In this document: positions 25,429-34,094 of the stretch, one piece after another
Position numbering within the stretch: position 1 is the first letter of the stretch
Layout of the letters: each line of letters begins with the position of its first letter
NCBI GenBank assembly: GCA_027490195.1
Contig: JAIXYN010000065.1
Span: forward strand, 82,129-146,128
DNA: 64,000 nt
Origin: Verrucomicrobiaceae bacterium
GTDB lineage: Bacteria > Verrucomicrobiota > Verrucomicrobiia > Verrucomicrobiales > Verrucomicrobiaceae
Direction: 5' to 3'
Notes under the pieces: model-generated
Databases searched by the model: none
Told to the model about the DNA's origin: nothing
The model's input: the letters and a program-made list of their open reading frames with translations, nothing else
Made by a program: the position numbers and the translations under genes

Positions 25429-27837
25429 ATGGAAACCGCATCCACATCTTCGCAAGCATCTTCACCAGCCGCCGACTCTTCTGCACCTGTGTCAGGGGGC
25501 TGTCCAGCCACGCAGCCTGGGGGCAGATTTCGCCTCTCGCTGGGCTCCTCGCTCATCTGTGCTCTGCTTGTTTTGGTGTTCACCCATGCACCACAGGAGA
25601 CCATCGCTGGTTCTGGATCCGGCTCCACAGCCACCACTGCTGATACGGGTTCTGGTAGTGGGTCTGGCAGTGGTGGTGTGGGGATCGAAACCCTTCCTGG
25701 CCGTCGCTGGCACAATGGGGTTGGTGATGGGGTGGATAATCTCTGGACCACGGTCGAAAACTGGTGGGCCTGCAATCTGGACGGAGTTGGCATAAGAGCT
25801 GCGAATGCGGTAACGTCGTTCCCGACGGTCATCGACCCCGTCTATTTCGATGGCGGCAGCCGTTTTCCAAACACTGTCATGGGGGCCGACTTCACGGTGT
25901 TGAGCATCAATACCGCACCACCACTGATTCAAGGCTTCGTTGGTTCTCCTTTCATTGGTCCGCTAAGCATTGGTGGTAATAACACGCTGACCATCACTGG
26001 TGACAACGCGATCGACGTCAGCAACCCCGCTACCGGCAGTCTTGCCACGGGCCTCGTCACCATCAGCGTAAGCAGCCTCGTTTTCACCAGTGCCACGCCG
26101 ACCATCACCGCCAACAACCCCGATGGCGTGCTCATCACCAGTCCGATCACCAGCGCTGGCGTTTTGACCAAGGCGGGCACAAGCTCGCTGACACTCACGG
26201 GCACCAGCGCCTACACCGGCGCGACGCATGTGGCGGCAGGCTCCCTGATCGTGAACGGCGCGCTGACCGACGGTGACAGCTTCACGGTTGATCGCGGAGC
26301 CATGCTGGCCGGAACGGGAACGATGACGCCTGCGGTGGATCAATCTTTCCTCATCAACGGCGCACTTAGCGTGGGAGATCCTCTGGTCGCGCCCACGCCA
26401 TCGATCTTGTCGCTCACCACCAGCGGTGCTGGCTCTATAGTCATGGGTGTGGGCAGTGCCATCGTGGTCGATCTCTTCACTGGGGCCGGTTTGGGAAACA
26501 ACACGGCCATCAGCACGGCGGCCGACCAACTCAACCTGCACGGTCATCTTGATGCCAGCGCAGGTGGCACCCTCGTCATCGGCAATCCCAATGCCATGAC
26601 CGCTTTCGCCATCGGGGATCAGTGGAAGGTGCTTGAACTCAACAGCGCCGGACCCAACGCGGGCAGCATCACTGGAAATTTAGCCGTGGACAGCCGCATG
26701 CTGGGACTTGCCTATGGTCTTGCTGGAAGTTTGGACCAGACCACGGGTATCTACAGCATTGTGGACTACCGGGCTCAGACGACCGCAACAGATTCCGGCC
26801 TGCCCATGGCCAATGCGCAGGGGCAGATGCTCATCAATGCTGGGAACACTGTAACCAACGACCTGAACAACCACCTCTTCAATCTCCGTGCGGGCGGTGG
26901 CGAGGAAGATTCGGACGGCAGCATCGCCTCCTCCATGGACGATGGAGTGGTTGTGGGGCAGGGGGACGGGTCGGAAGATCCCATCGCCCGCAAGATCAAG
27001 CGCAGCCGCCAGTGGGAAGTTTTCACCACGGTGAACTACGGGAATGTCAGACTCAGCGCCATCGGCGGCCAAGCCGGGGTGCAGGTCAGTGCGTGGGCAC
27101 CCAGCATTGGTATTGAGAGGCATCTCTCGCGCGGCCTTGCGCTGGGCTTTGCGGCTTCGTTTCTCACCAGCGATCAAAACTACACCGGCGGTCTTGGCAG
27201 CCTGCACCTCGAAGGCCCGGCGCTCTCTGCGTACATTTCCTTCGTTCGCAAAAACTACTGGAGCAGCCTGCTCTACAGCTTTGGCACTTATGAGATGGAC
27301 TCTCGGCGCAATCCCGGCTTCGCCTTTCCCATGGCCTTTGGCACCACGCGCACCTACACCAACTCGGTGCAGTACAACACCGGGTGGAACTTCCGTTTTC
27401 AGAACGACACACTCGTCACCGGTCCCTTCGCGGGCATCGACTACCTGCATGGCAGCGTGGACGCCTACAGCGAAACCGGCGGCGGTCTGGCGGCCCTGCG
27501 CTACGGCAAACAAAGCTACGAATCTCTCGTCAGCCGCGTGGGTTGGTCGGCCAGCAAGAAAATCCAGACAGACTGGGCCACCATCACACCGCAGGTGCTG
27601 TTGAGCTATGAGCGGCAGAATCTCAAGAACAACGGCACGAGCGTGGCATTGATCAATGCGCCCTTCAGCGCCAGTGGAGGTAACCAATCTCCGGGACAAG
27701 ATTACATGGTGGCAGGAGCAGGTGTGAATTTTCAGTTCACCGACCGGCTCAACGTGCTGCTAAGCTATCAGGGCCAGTTCTTCCGCAACAACCAGGAAGC
27801 CCACTTCGGCAGCGTGCGTATTGGGTACAGCTTCTAA
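25429..27837 (+). CDS. Autotransporter-domain outer-membrane protein, copy 2, with repeat passenger
   Basis: 802 residues. A hydrophobic export segment lies at about 38-58, followed by a Gly/Ser/Thr-rich low-complexity stretch. The long beta-helical passenger includes an autotransporter-associated repeat (TKAGTSSLTLTGTSAYTG then AAGSLIVNG, about residues 245-280). From about residue 457 the barrel matches copy 1 almost residue for residue and ends YSF. The gene follows copy 1 by 78 bases on the same strand, so this is a tandem duplication of the barrel with a replaced passenger. A bidirectional hairpin terminator follows. Confidence 0.85.
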   Translation: METASTSSQASSPAADSSAPVSGGCPATQPGGRFRLSLGSSLICALLVLVFTHAPQETIAGSGSGSTATTADTGSGSGSGSGGVGIETLPGRRWHNGVGDGVDNLWTTVENWWACNLDGVGIRAANAVTSFPTVIDPVYFDGGSRFPNTVMGADFTVLSINTAPPLIQGFVGSPFIGPLSIGGNNTLTITGDNAIDVSNPATGSLATGLVTISVSSLVFTSATPTITANNPDGVLITSPITSAGVLTKAGTSSLTLTGTSAYTGATHVAAGSLIVNGALTDGDSFTVDRGAMLAGTGTMTPAVDQSFLINGALSVGDPLVAPTPSILSLTTSGAGSIVMGVGSAIVVDLFTGAGLGNNTAISTAADQLNLHGHLDASAGGTLVIGNPNAMTAFAIGDQWKVLELNSAGPNAGSITGNLAVDSRMLGLAYGLAGSLDQTTGIYSIVDYRAQTTATDSGLPMANAQGQMLINAGNTVTNDLNNHLFNLRAGGGEEDSDGSIASSMDDGVVVGQGDGSEDPIARKIKRSRQWEVFTTVNYGNVRLSAIGGQAGVQVSAWAPSIGIERHLSRGLALGFAASFLTSDQNYTGGLGSLHLEGPALSAYISFVRKNYWSSLLYSFGTYEMDSRRNPGFAFPMAFGTTRTYTNSVQYNTGWNFRFQNDTLVTGPFAGIDYLHGSVDAYSETGGGLAALRYGKQSYESLVSRVGWSASKKIQTDWATITPQVLLSYERQNLKNNGTSVALINAPFSASGGNQSPGQDYMVAGAGVNFQFTDRLNVLLSYQGQFFRNNQEAHFGSVRIGYSF

Positions 27838-27848
27838 TTGGCCAACAA

Positions 27849-27877
27849 AAAAGCGGTGCCAGAACGGCACCGCTTTT
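27849..27877. terminator. Bidirectional Rho-independent terminator
   Basis: Twelve-base perfect stem (AAAAGCGGTGCC / GGCACCGCTTTT) with a 5-base loop between the convergent autotransporter gene and accA. T-runs appear at the 3' side on both strands. Confidence 0.85.
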
Positions 27878-27902
27878 CGCGAGGAAAATCTCTTTGGCTG
27901 GC

Positions 27903-28862
27903 TCAGCCTTCGGTGAACTGACCGAGGGCGCGGAATTTCTGGTAACGCTGTTCCAGCAACTGGGCGGTCGGAAGAGCGTTGAGCGTCTTGAGGGTGGAGA
28001 GCAGGGCGTCTTTCAACGCGCTGGCTGCGGCGAAGTGGTCGTTGTGCGCGCCGCCTAGAGGTTCGGGGACGATGCCGTCGATGATGCCGAGCTTGGAGAG
28101 ATCCTGGGCGCTGAGCTTGAGCGCAGAGGCGGCCTCAGGGGCGTGCTCGCGGTGCTTCCAGAGAATGGCGGCGCAGCCTTCTGGGCTGATGACGGAGTAA
28201 TAAGCGTTTTCCATCATGAGCACGCGGTCTGCGATGCCGATGCCGAGGGCACCACCGCTGCCGCCCTCACCAATGACGATGGCGATGACCGGGGTGCGCA
28301 GGGACATCATCTCGCGCAGATTGAAGGCGATAGCTTCCGCGATGTTGCGTTCTTCCGCACCGATGCCGGGGAAGGCTCCGGGGGTGTCGATGAGGGTGAC
28401 GATGGGGAGGTTAAATTTTTCCGCCATGCGCATGAGGCGGAGGGCTTTGCGGTAGCCTTCGGGATGGGCGCTGCCGAAATTGCGCAGGAGGTTTTCCTTG
28501 GTGTCGCGGCCTTTCTGGTGACCGAGGATGGCCACGCGCTGACCACCGATGGTGGCAAAGCCGGCGGGCATGGCGTTGTCGTCGCCAATGTGGCGGTCAC
28601 CGTGCAACTCCACGAACTCATCACAGATGTGCTTCACGTAATCGAGCATGAAGGGCCGGCCAATGTGGCGGGAGATCTGCACGCGCTGCCAAGGGGAGAG
28701 ATTGGCGTGTATGTCACGCTGCAAGGTTTCGGACTTGGCTTCGAGATCGGCGATCTGCTGGGCGAGCTTGTCGCTGGGCTTGGCCGCGAGCTTCTTTTTG
28801 GCCTCCTCGATTTCTTCGCGAATTTTGATGATGGGTTTTTCGAATTCCAAAACTTGTTTCAT
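27903..28862 (-). CDS. accA: Acetyl-CoA carboxylase carboxyltransferase subunit alpha
   Basis: 319 residues, the normal AccA length. With AccD it moves the carboxyl group from carboxybiotin to acetyl-CoA, making malonyl-CoA for fatty acid synthesis. It begins with the typical coiled N-terminus (LEFEKPIIKIREEIEEAKK). It carries the crotonase-like carboxyltransferase core with TPGAFPGIGAEERN and GEGGSGGALGIGIADRVLM, and the conserved ISPEGCAAILWK. It is cytoplasmic. It is followed by a strong terminator; accD is not in the window. Confidence 0.97.
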   Translation of the reverse strand: MKQVLEFEKPIIKIREEIEEAKKKLAAKPSDKLAQQIADLEAKSETLQRDIHANLSPWQRVQISRHIGRPFMLDYVKHICDEFVELHGDRHIGDDNAMPAGFATIGGQRVAILGHQKGRDTKENLLRNFGSAHPEGYRKALRLMRMAEKFNLPIVTLIDTPGAFPGIGAEERNIAEAIAFNLREMMSLRTPVIAIVIGEGGSGGALGIGIADRVLMMENAYYSVISPEGCAAILWKHREHAPEAASALKLSAQDLSKLGIIDGIVPEPLGGAHNDHFAAASALKDALLSTLKTLNALPTAQLLEQRYQKFRALGQFTEG

Positions 28863-28893
28863 AGCGGGCGGTTGGGAAAAGGGATGGGAGGGA

Positions 28894-29862
28894 TTATCTC
28901 ACGAAGTTTAATTTTGACCCATTGCGCACGAGCGCAAAGAGTTCTTCGATGTCTTCACGGGCGAGAAAGATGCCCGTTTCAGCCGTGGGGGCGGGTGCTG
29001 GGGCTGGCATGACAGCCGGTGGGGCAGCAGAAGCGGTGGATTTTTTCGCAGCCGGACTCGCAGCCTTGGGTTCCTCCACCGGAAGAGCGCGTGCCACGGG
29101 TGGTGTGCGGATGCTGACGGTCGTGTTTGAACCCGTTTTCTTGCCTGAAAACCATTTTTCCGCATCGACGTAGTTCGGGTCGGTGGAGAGCACCGGCTTG
29201 CCATCGAAGATAGAGTTTTTCCCCGCGATGGTCATCTCTGCTGGCAGGCGCATGCTGGGCGTGAGGCGGATGTCTTTCGCATTGTAGACTTTGAAGATGT
29301 ATTCCTTGTCACCGACTTTGCGCAGCAGCTTGACCTGCTTCTTGGAGACACTGACGAGGAGGTGGAAATCCATCGGGATGATGGTGAGGTGGTCGCCGGG
29401 GTGCAGATTGAAGCTCATCAAGCCGCTGGAGCGGATGATAGAGTCCACGGTGGTGTCGAACTTGGTGGCGATGGAATTCAGCGAATTGCCCGGCTGCACG
29501 ATGTAGTCTTTCTTTCCGGCGGTGGAGTTCGCGGAGTAGAGCTGGTCCATGTTGATGTCACCAATGATGCGCATGGCCTCGTCGCAGGTCTTGGAGTCGG
29601 GGAACTGCATGCAGAGTTTGTAGAGCGCATCACGGCCTTCGTCGATTTTGCCCTGATGGATGAGTTCGACGGCTGCTTCGAAACGACGTACTCCGGGGTC
29701 GATGCGAGGGCGGTCCTTGGCCTTCATGGAGGCGATGTCATGCTCCACCTGGCTCTCCTTGAGCAGGATGTTCATGTAAACCCAGTACCCCATCGCCAAG
29801 GTGCCCGCCACCAAGCCCACGGTGATGAGAAAAATCAGCAGTTTGATCTGGGTCTTAGCCAT
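28894..29862 (-). CDS. LysM protein with a degenerate L,D-transpeptidase-like region
   Basis: 322 residues. One N-terminal transmembrane anchor (about 8-30) leads to a short helical region (60-105) and a LysM peptidoglycan-binding domain at about 118-165 (DYIVQPGNSLNSIATKFDTT). Residues about 167-240 resemble the start of a YkuD domain (LLVSVSKKQVKLLRK). After an Ala/Pro/Lys-rich linker (250-295), the C-terminus GIFLAREDIEELFALV resembles the YkuD segment that normally reads GCIRL..ED. The catalytic cysteine is replaced by Ile and the HGT/H motif is missing. It is therefore probably not an active transpeptidase but a wall-binding protein. It lies upstream of accA on the same strand. Confidence 0.7.
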   Translation of the reverse strand: MAKTQIKLLIFLITVGLVAGTLAMGYWVYMNILLKESQVEHDIASMKAKDRPRIDPGVRRFEAAVELIHQGKIDEGRDALYKLCMQFPDSKTCDEAMRIIGDINMDQLYSANSTAGKKDYIVQPGNSLNSIATKFDTTVDSIIRSSGLMSFNLHPGDHLTIIPMDFHLLVSVSKKQVKLLRKVGDKEYIFKVYNAKDIRLTPSMRLPAEMTIAGKNSIFDGKPVLSTDPNYVDAEKWFSGKKTGSNTTVSIRTPPVARALPVEEPKAASPAAKKSTASAAPPAVMPAPAPAPTAETGIFLAREDIEELFALVRNGSKLNFVR

Positions 29863-29885
29863 TGCGTGAACCTACAAACTACCAC

Positions 29886-30413
29886 TCAGCCCAGCAGGCC
29901 TCGGCGTTTGAAATCGAAGAGGTTGATGTTCTGGGACTTTTCGATCATCTCGACGGTGAACTTCAGCAGGCAGATTTCCCAGGTGTCGTCCACGCCTTGA
30001 ATGACTGCACGCATCGGATTGCCCGAAGCGCGGATATTGTCGAGCAGCTTGCCCGTGACTTCTTCCATGGATTCATGGATGATCTGCTCACTGATGTCTC
30101 CTTTGCGAAATTTGAAGCCGTATTTGAGGATGGCCAGCTTGTGGAGGTTGTCCCGGAGAAAGTCGCCAAACTCGGCCACTTCGGGTCCGAAGCCTTCAAA
30201 GTCAAACTGGCCGGGCAACTCCGGCCGCAGGATGAGGGGCTTCTCGGCCTCGATGCGGCCTTCTCGCACGCGCACGGCACCGACGGTATCCATGAGTTCG
30301 GTGACGATCTGAAACTCGAAATGGGTGCTGCCAAAGGTGTCGATGCGGCGGTCCGGCTCATGGAGCACCTGGGTGTTCTCCAGAGCGTATTGAATATCGA
30401 ACTCGGTGGGCAT
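29886..30413 (-). CDS. Conserved hypothetical protein
   Basis: 175 residues, acidic, with no signal peptide or membrane helix. I do not recognise a family. The sequence has alternating strands and helices (EFDIQYALENTQVLHEPDRR at the start, ISEQIIHESMEEVTGKLLDN later) and looks like a soluble folded cytoplasmic protein. It ends 23 bases before the LysM gene on the same strand and may be co-transcribed with it. It is divergent from rsmB. Confidence 0.65.
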   Translation of the reverse strand: MPTEFDIQYALENTQVLHEPDRRIDTFGSTHFEFQIVTELMDTVGAVRVREGRIEAEKPLILRPELPGQFDFEGFGPEVAEFGDFLRDNLHKLAILKYGFKFRKGDISEQIIHESMEEVTGKLLDNIRASGNPMRAVIQGVDDTWEICLLKFTVEMIEKSQNINLFDFKRRGLLG

Positions 30414-30517
30414 GTTTTGGGGGGTGGCGGAGAGTAAGCTGCTTCCACGCTGGGGCCAGTGATTTCTTGGCGGTGGCAGTTGTGCAGGGGATACGCCTGC
30501 GCCATGTCTCTCGTTCC

Positions 30518-31813
30518 ATGAAACTCCCCCCCCACCTGCTCGACGAAATCATCCTCTCACTCGGAGAGGTGTTTGTGGGAAAACGGTATGCCGACAAGGT
30601 GATCGAGTTTACCTTCAAGCGGCACCGCAAGTGGGGCAGCCGCGACCGGCGCATTTTCGCAGAGTCTATTTATGAGTGCGTACGCTGGTGGCGCTGGTTC
30701 TGGTACCTGGCCGGTCTGCCTGACGAAGAGCACACGCAGCCGGAGAACATCACCCCGGAGCGTCTCTGGCGGGTGTGGGCCGCCTATTGGATTTCCAATG
30801 GTCGTGATCTGCCCAAGGATGAAACCGCGCCCGAGGTAAAGCCCGAAGATGTGATGAAACGTGCCAAAGCAGGCGCATCTCCTGCCATCCGTGCCGCAAT
30901 TCCGGACTGGCTTGAAGCACGTGGCAGCCTCGAGCTGGGGGCTGCATGGCCCGCGCTGCGCGAGTCGCTGAATCTGCCGGCGGATGTGTTCATGCGCGTG
31001 AACACGATCAAAAACGACCGCCGTGCCCTGCGCGAGCGTCTGGGACAGGAGGGCTACGAAACCGAAGCCGTGGACCAGGTTCCCAGTGCCCTGCGTCTGA
31101 AGCAGCGGGCGAATTTGTTTGGCACCGACTCCTACAAGGCCGGCTTGTTTGAGGTGCAGGATGCCGCCTCTCAGCTTATCGCGCCATTTTTGCAGCCAGA
31201 ACCCGGCATGCGGGTCATCGATGCCTGCGCTGGTGGCGGTGGCAAGGCGCTGCACATGGCGGCTATCATGCGCAACAAGGGCCGCCTGCTGGCGCTGGAC
31301 ATCCATGGATGGAAACTGGCCGAGCTGCGCAAGCGCGCCTCACGCGCCGGGGTGGACATTATCGAAGCGCGCGAGATCGAAGGCTCCAAAACCGTGAAGC
31401 GACTCGCGCAAAAGGCGGATCGTGTGCTGCTTGACGTGCCATGCTCCGGAATGGGCGTGCTGCGCCGCAATCCAGACGCCAAGTGGAAACTGAGCGATGT
31501 CGAGATCGATCGTCTCATTGCCCTCCAGGCCGAGATCCTCGAAAGCTACAGCCGCATGGTCGCCCCCGGCGGAAAGCTGGTCTATGCCACGTGCAGCATC
31601 CTGCCTAGCGAAAATGAACGTCAGGTGCAGGCATTCCTGGCCAAGCACGGTGATGAATGGACGCTGGAAGAGGAACTCCACCGCACGCCTGAGACCGGCG
31701 CGTTTGACGGCTTTTACGCAGCGAGGTTGCTGCGCAAAAATGTCGAAACCAGAACGAGGAATGAAGAAGAAAGTCCGAATGACGAAGCTGTGACGGATGC
31801 TCCAGGCGTTTAG
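30518..31813 (+). CDS. rsmB: RsmB/NOP-type 16S rRNA cytosine-C5 methyltransferase
   Basis: 431 residues from the ATG at 30518; an upstream TTG start adds a doubtful 17 residues. It has an N-terminal NusB-like helical region. The Rossmann methyltransferase domain has SAM-binding VIDACAGGGGKALHMA, the PCSGMG motif (Cys about 309) and the catalytic TCS motif (Cys about 359). These two cysteines are the hallmark of RNA m5C methyltransferases. It methylates rRNA, probably 16S, in the cytoplasm; assignment to RsmB rather than RsmF is by general similarity. The last 20 or so residues, after LLRKN, are charged and encoded by a repeated intergenic-type sequence, so the original C-terminus was probably extended. 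Confidence 0.85.
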   Translation: MKLPPHLLDEIILSLGEVFVGKRYADKVIEFTFKRHRKWGSRDRRIFAESIYECVRWWRWFWYLAGLPDEEHTQPENITPERLWRVWAAYWISNGRDLPKDETAPEVKPEDVMKRAKAGASPAIRAAIPDWLEARGSLELGAAWPALRESLNLPADVFMRVNTIKNDRRALRERLGQEGYETEAVDQVPSALRLKQRANLFGTDSYKAGLFEVQDAASQLIAPFLQPEPGMRVIDACAGGGGKALHMAAIMRNKGRLLALDIHGWKLAELRKRASRAGVDIIEAREIEGSKTVKRLAQKADRVLLDVPCSGMGVLRRNPDAKWKLSDVEIDRLIALQAEILESYSRMVAPGGKLVYATCSILPSENERQVQAFLAKHGDEWTLEEELHRTPETGAFDGFYAARLLRKNVETRTRNEEESPNDEAVTDAPGV

Positions 31814-31922
31814 GCCTTGGAGCTTCGGGTTTCATTCGTCATTCGCCATTGAGGCACTTCGTTTCCCTTCGGGCTCGTTTCACTCGTCTGTCTCGCTTCG
31901 CTCGGCTCTGGTTTCGTCATTC
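31777..31922. repeat. Interspersed short repeat (GAATGACGAA type)
   Basis: TTCGTCATTC occurs at 31835-31844 and 31913-31922, and its reverse complement GAATGACGAA at 31777-31786, all around the rsmB stop codon at 31811-31813. A longer imperfect inverted repeat (CCAGAACGAGGAATG near 31749 against CTCTGGTTTCGTCATTCCTC near 31906) encloses the set. It looks like a mobile or REP-like short repeat inserted at the gene end. Confidence 0.5.
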
Positions 31923-31923
31923 C

Positions 31924-32151
31924 TCAATGGCAGCCACACCCAGTGCCGCAGGAGCCACCGCCGCCTGAGGCCTGGGCGCCACCGCTGCTGCCGCCCATCA
32001 TGCCAGTGCCGCCGATGGGGACGCGGCGCACGGGCTGGCCGCTGTCCGGATGCTGCGTGAGTGCGGCGTCCTTCATGCTCTGGCGGATTTCAAAGCGCTT
32101 GGCGGGTTCGCCTTCAAACTGGGGGATGGTTTCGTAAACGTAGGTGGGCAT
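31924..32151 (-). CDS. FmdB-family small protein lacking the zinc-ribbon cysteines
   Basis: 75 residues from the ATG at 32151. The longer frame to 32292 would extend through a terminator and is rejected. The start MPTYVYETIPQFEGEPAKRFE follows the FmdB layout. The usual pair of CxxC motifs is absent (YVYET.. where family members read YEYxCxxCG). The only cysteines are in a C-terminal Gly-rich tail, GSCGTGCGCH. FmdB proteins are proposed regulators; metal binding here, if any, must use the tail. Confidence 0.7.
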   Translation of the reverse strand: MPTYVYETIPQFEGEPAKRFEIRQSMKDAALTQHPDSGQPVRRVPIGGTGMMGGSSGGAQASGGGGSCGTGCGCH

Positions 32152-32210
32152 GGGGATCAGAGTTTCATGTTTAAGGTTCAAAGTTTCAAGTTCCTTGCAA
32201 GGCGGGAAAT

Positions 32211-32239
32211 AAAAACGGCGTCCCGATGAGGGGACGCCG
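32211..32239 (-). terminator. Rho-independent terminator of the first MFS gene
   Basis: Nine-base stem (CGGCGTCCC at 32216-32224 with GGGACGCCG at 32231-32239) and a 6-base loop. Read on the minus strand it is followed by TTTTTATTT. It lies 25 bases after the stop of the MFS gene. Confidence 0.75.
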
Positions 32240-32263
32240 CTTGAGAGAGACTTGGAGGGAGAA

Positions 32264-33838
32264 TTAGGCTTTCGAAGCCATCTCTTCTTCAATGGTCAGA
32301 GGCTTGTAGCCACCGATGGACTTGAAGTAGGCCAGGAGGAGAAGGTAGATCACCGCCATCGTGCCCGGGATGTAGGAGTCAAACTTCAGCGTCTTGCGGT
32401 CACCCTGCTGATCAGCGAGCACCACGGCCTTCTGGTCAGGAGTCTTTTCCTTGGCTTCCTTGGCCTCGGAGAGCTTCTTGCCATCAAGACCGATGGCGGC
32501 GGTCGCTTCCAGATTGAGGAACTTGCTCGGAGCTTCAGCCTTGTAGGTGTCGTACAGGGCTGGGTTGGAGGCCTTCAGGGATTCGCCAGCGAAGCGGTCC
32601 TTGGTATAGCCGAGACCAGGGCCACCGATGATACCAGCGGAGAGCATTCCGATGCCACCCATGATGGAGATGGCGACGGCACCCGTGCTTGGGAAGCGGT
32701 CAGAGGCGACGGCGAGCATCGTGGGCCAGAAGAAGGTTTTGCCGAAGGCATACACGCCAAGGGCGATGAGCGCTGTGGTGAAGGAGTTCATTCCAGCAGC
32801 CAACGTAAGACCGCCGCAGGCGAGGGCTGAGCAAACGCAGAGCAGGCCGACAGGGGAGAGCTTGAGCGTCTTTTCGATCCAATGAGCGCAGAAGCGCAGG
32901 CCGAACATGATGGCGGAGGTCCAGAGGAAGAGGGCCTTGCCCTGCTCAGGGGTGAACAGATTGCCGGTGATGTTCTGGATCCAGCCGTCGGTGCCAAGTT
33001 CGACCGCGCCGACGAGTGCGTGAGTGACGAAGAGGACGAAGAGCACGAACGAGCCGAGCGAGAACTTGGTAAGTACACCCACGGCGATCAGCACAATGCC
33101 GCCTGTGGCGTAACCGAGGTTCTTGGCCATAGCAGGCTCAACGCTGAGCACATCCTTGAAGAAGCCTTCGGCAAAGAAGGAAAGGAGGAAGCAGGCCACA
33201 GCACCACCGAGGATGCCGACGTCCTTGAGCATGTTGCCAAAGCTGACGCCCTTGGCCGCAGCGGCTGACTGTGGGAACTTCTGACCCATGAACATGAGGC
33301 CGTAGATGACGGTCGGGATGAGATACAGCGCGAGCTGGATGCGCCAGTTGATCTCCAATTTGTCGTCAAGGAACCAGCCGATGATCACACCGATCACCAT
33401 GCCGGCTGGCCAGGAAGCATGCAGGATGTTGAGGTAATGTGTGCGGTTTTCCGGGAAGAGCGTGGCGACGAGAGGATTGGCCACGGCTTCCAGGGTGCCA
33501 TTCGCGAACGCGAAGATGAACATGCCGAGGGAGAGCACCATGAAGGCGCTGCTGCCGCTGGCAGTGAAGGTGACGAGCGCGGAGATGATGTGCAGCAGGA
33601 AGGCCACCACGACGAGCTTGCCGTAGCCGATCTTGTCCACGACAACACCGCCAAGGATGATGCCAAAGCAGAAGCCGTTGAAGCCCATGCCGCCGATGGC
33701 TCCTAGTTGAGCCCCGGTGAATCCGAATTCCTTCGCCCAGTTGTCAAAGATGCCGCCGCGGATGGCGAAGCCGACACCGGCTGCGAGAATGGCCATGAAG
33801 CCGGCCCAGAGAAGTCTCATTCGATTGTTTTCGCTCAT
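32264..33838 (-). CDS. MFS transporter, paralogue A
   Basis: About 524 residues from the ATG at 33838, just before [16 protein letters not shown]; the in-frame ATG at 33922 adds a hydrophilic extension. Twelve transmembrane helices are expected, with a long hydrophilic insert of about 90 residues (rich in Lys, Ala and Asp) before the last helix. Cytoplasmic loop motif [10 protein letters not shown] matches MFS motif A, and a conserved [10 protein letters not shown] lies mid-protein. The substrate cannot be told; relatives are annotated as sugar or organic-anion carriers. It lies next to a clear paralogue in the same orientation. Confidence 0.82.
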   Translation of the reverse strand: MSENNRMRLLWAGFMAILAAGVGFAIRGGIFDNWAKEFGFTGAQLGAIGGMGFNGFCFGIILGGVVVDKIGYGKLVVVAFLLHIISALVTFTASGSSAFMVLSLGMFIFAFANGTLEAVANPLVATLFPENRTHYLNILHASWPAGMVIGVIIGWFLDDKLEINWRIQLALYLIPTVIYGLMFMGQKFPQSAAAAKGVSFGNMLKDVGILGGAVACFLLSFFAEGFFKDVLSVEPAMAKNLGYATGGIVLIAVGVLTKFSLGSFVLFVLFVTHALVGAVELGTDGWIQNITGNLFTPEQGKALFLWTSAIMFGLRFCAHWIEKTLKLSPVGLLCVCSALACGGLTLAAGMNSFTTALIALGVYAFGKTFFWPTMLAVASDRFPSTGAVAISIMGGIGMLSAGIIGGPGLGYTKDRFAGESLKASNPALYDTYKAEAPSKFLNLEATAAIGLDGKKLSEAKEAKEKTPDQKAVVLADQQGDRKTLKFDSYIPGTMAVIYLLLLAYFKSIGGYKPLTIEEEMASKA

Positions 33839-34094
33839 AGAGGAGGGAGTGGAGTTTGTGTTGGTTGGAGTAATAGTTATCGGGAACGAGCGTGTTTTAG
33901 GTGCCACGCCACTGAGCGACAAGGAAAAAGTGTTCTCAAGGCTGAGAAGTTGTCAGAATGCTTAGCGGGAAGGTCCGCAGAGCGAGTCCAGAAAAAAACC
34001 TTTGCTGTGAGCACTCTAGGGTGGGCGGGTCAGTTATCGCTGTGAAGTCTGTCGATCTTGCAGTGATTGTAAGGGCTTTTTTCCGCTCAGCGGG

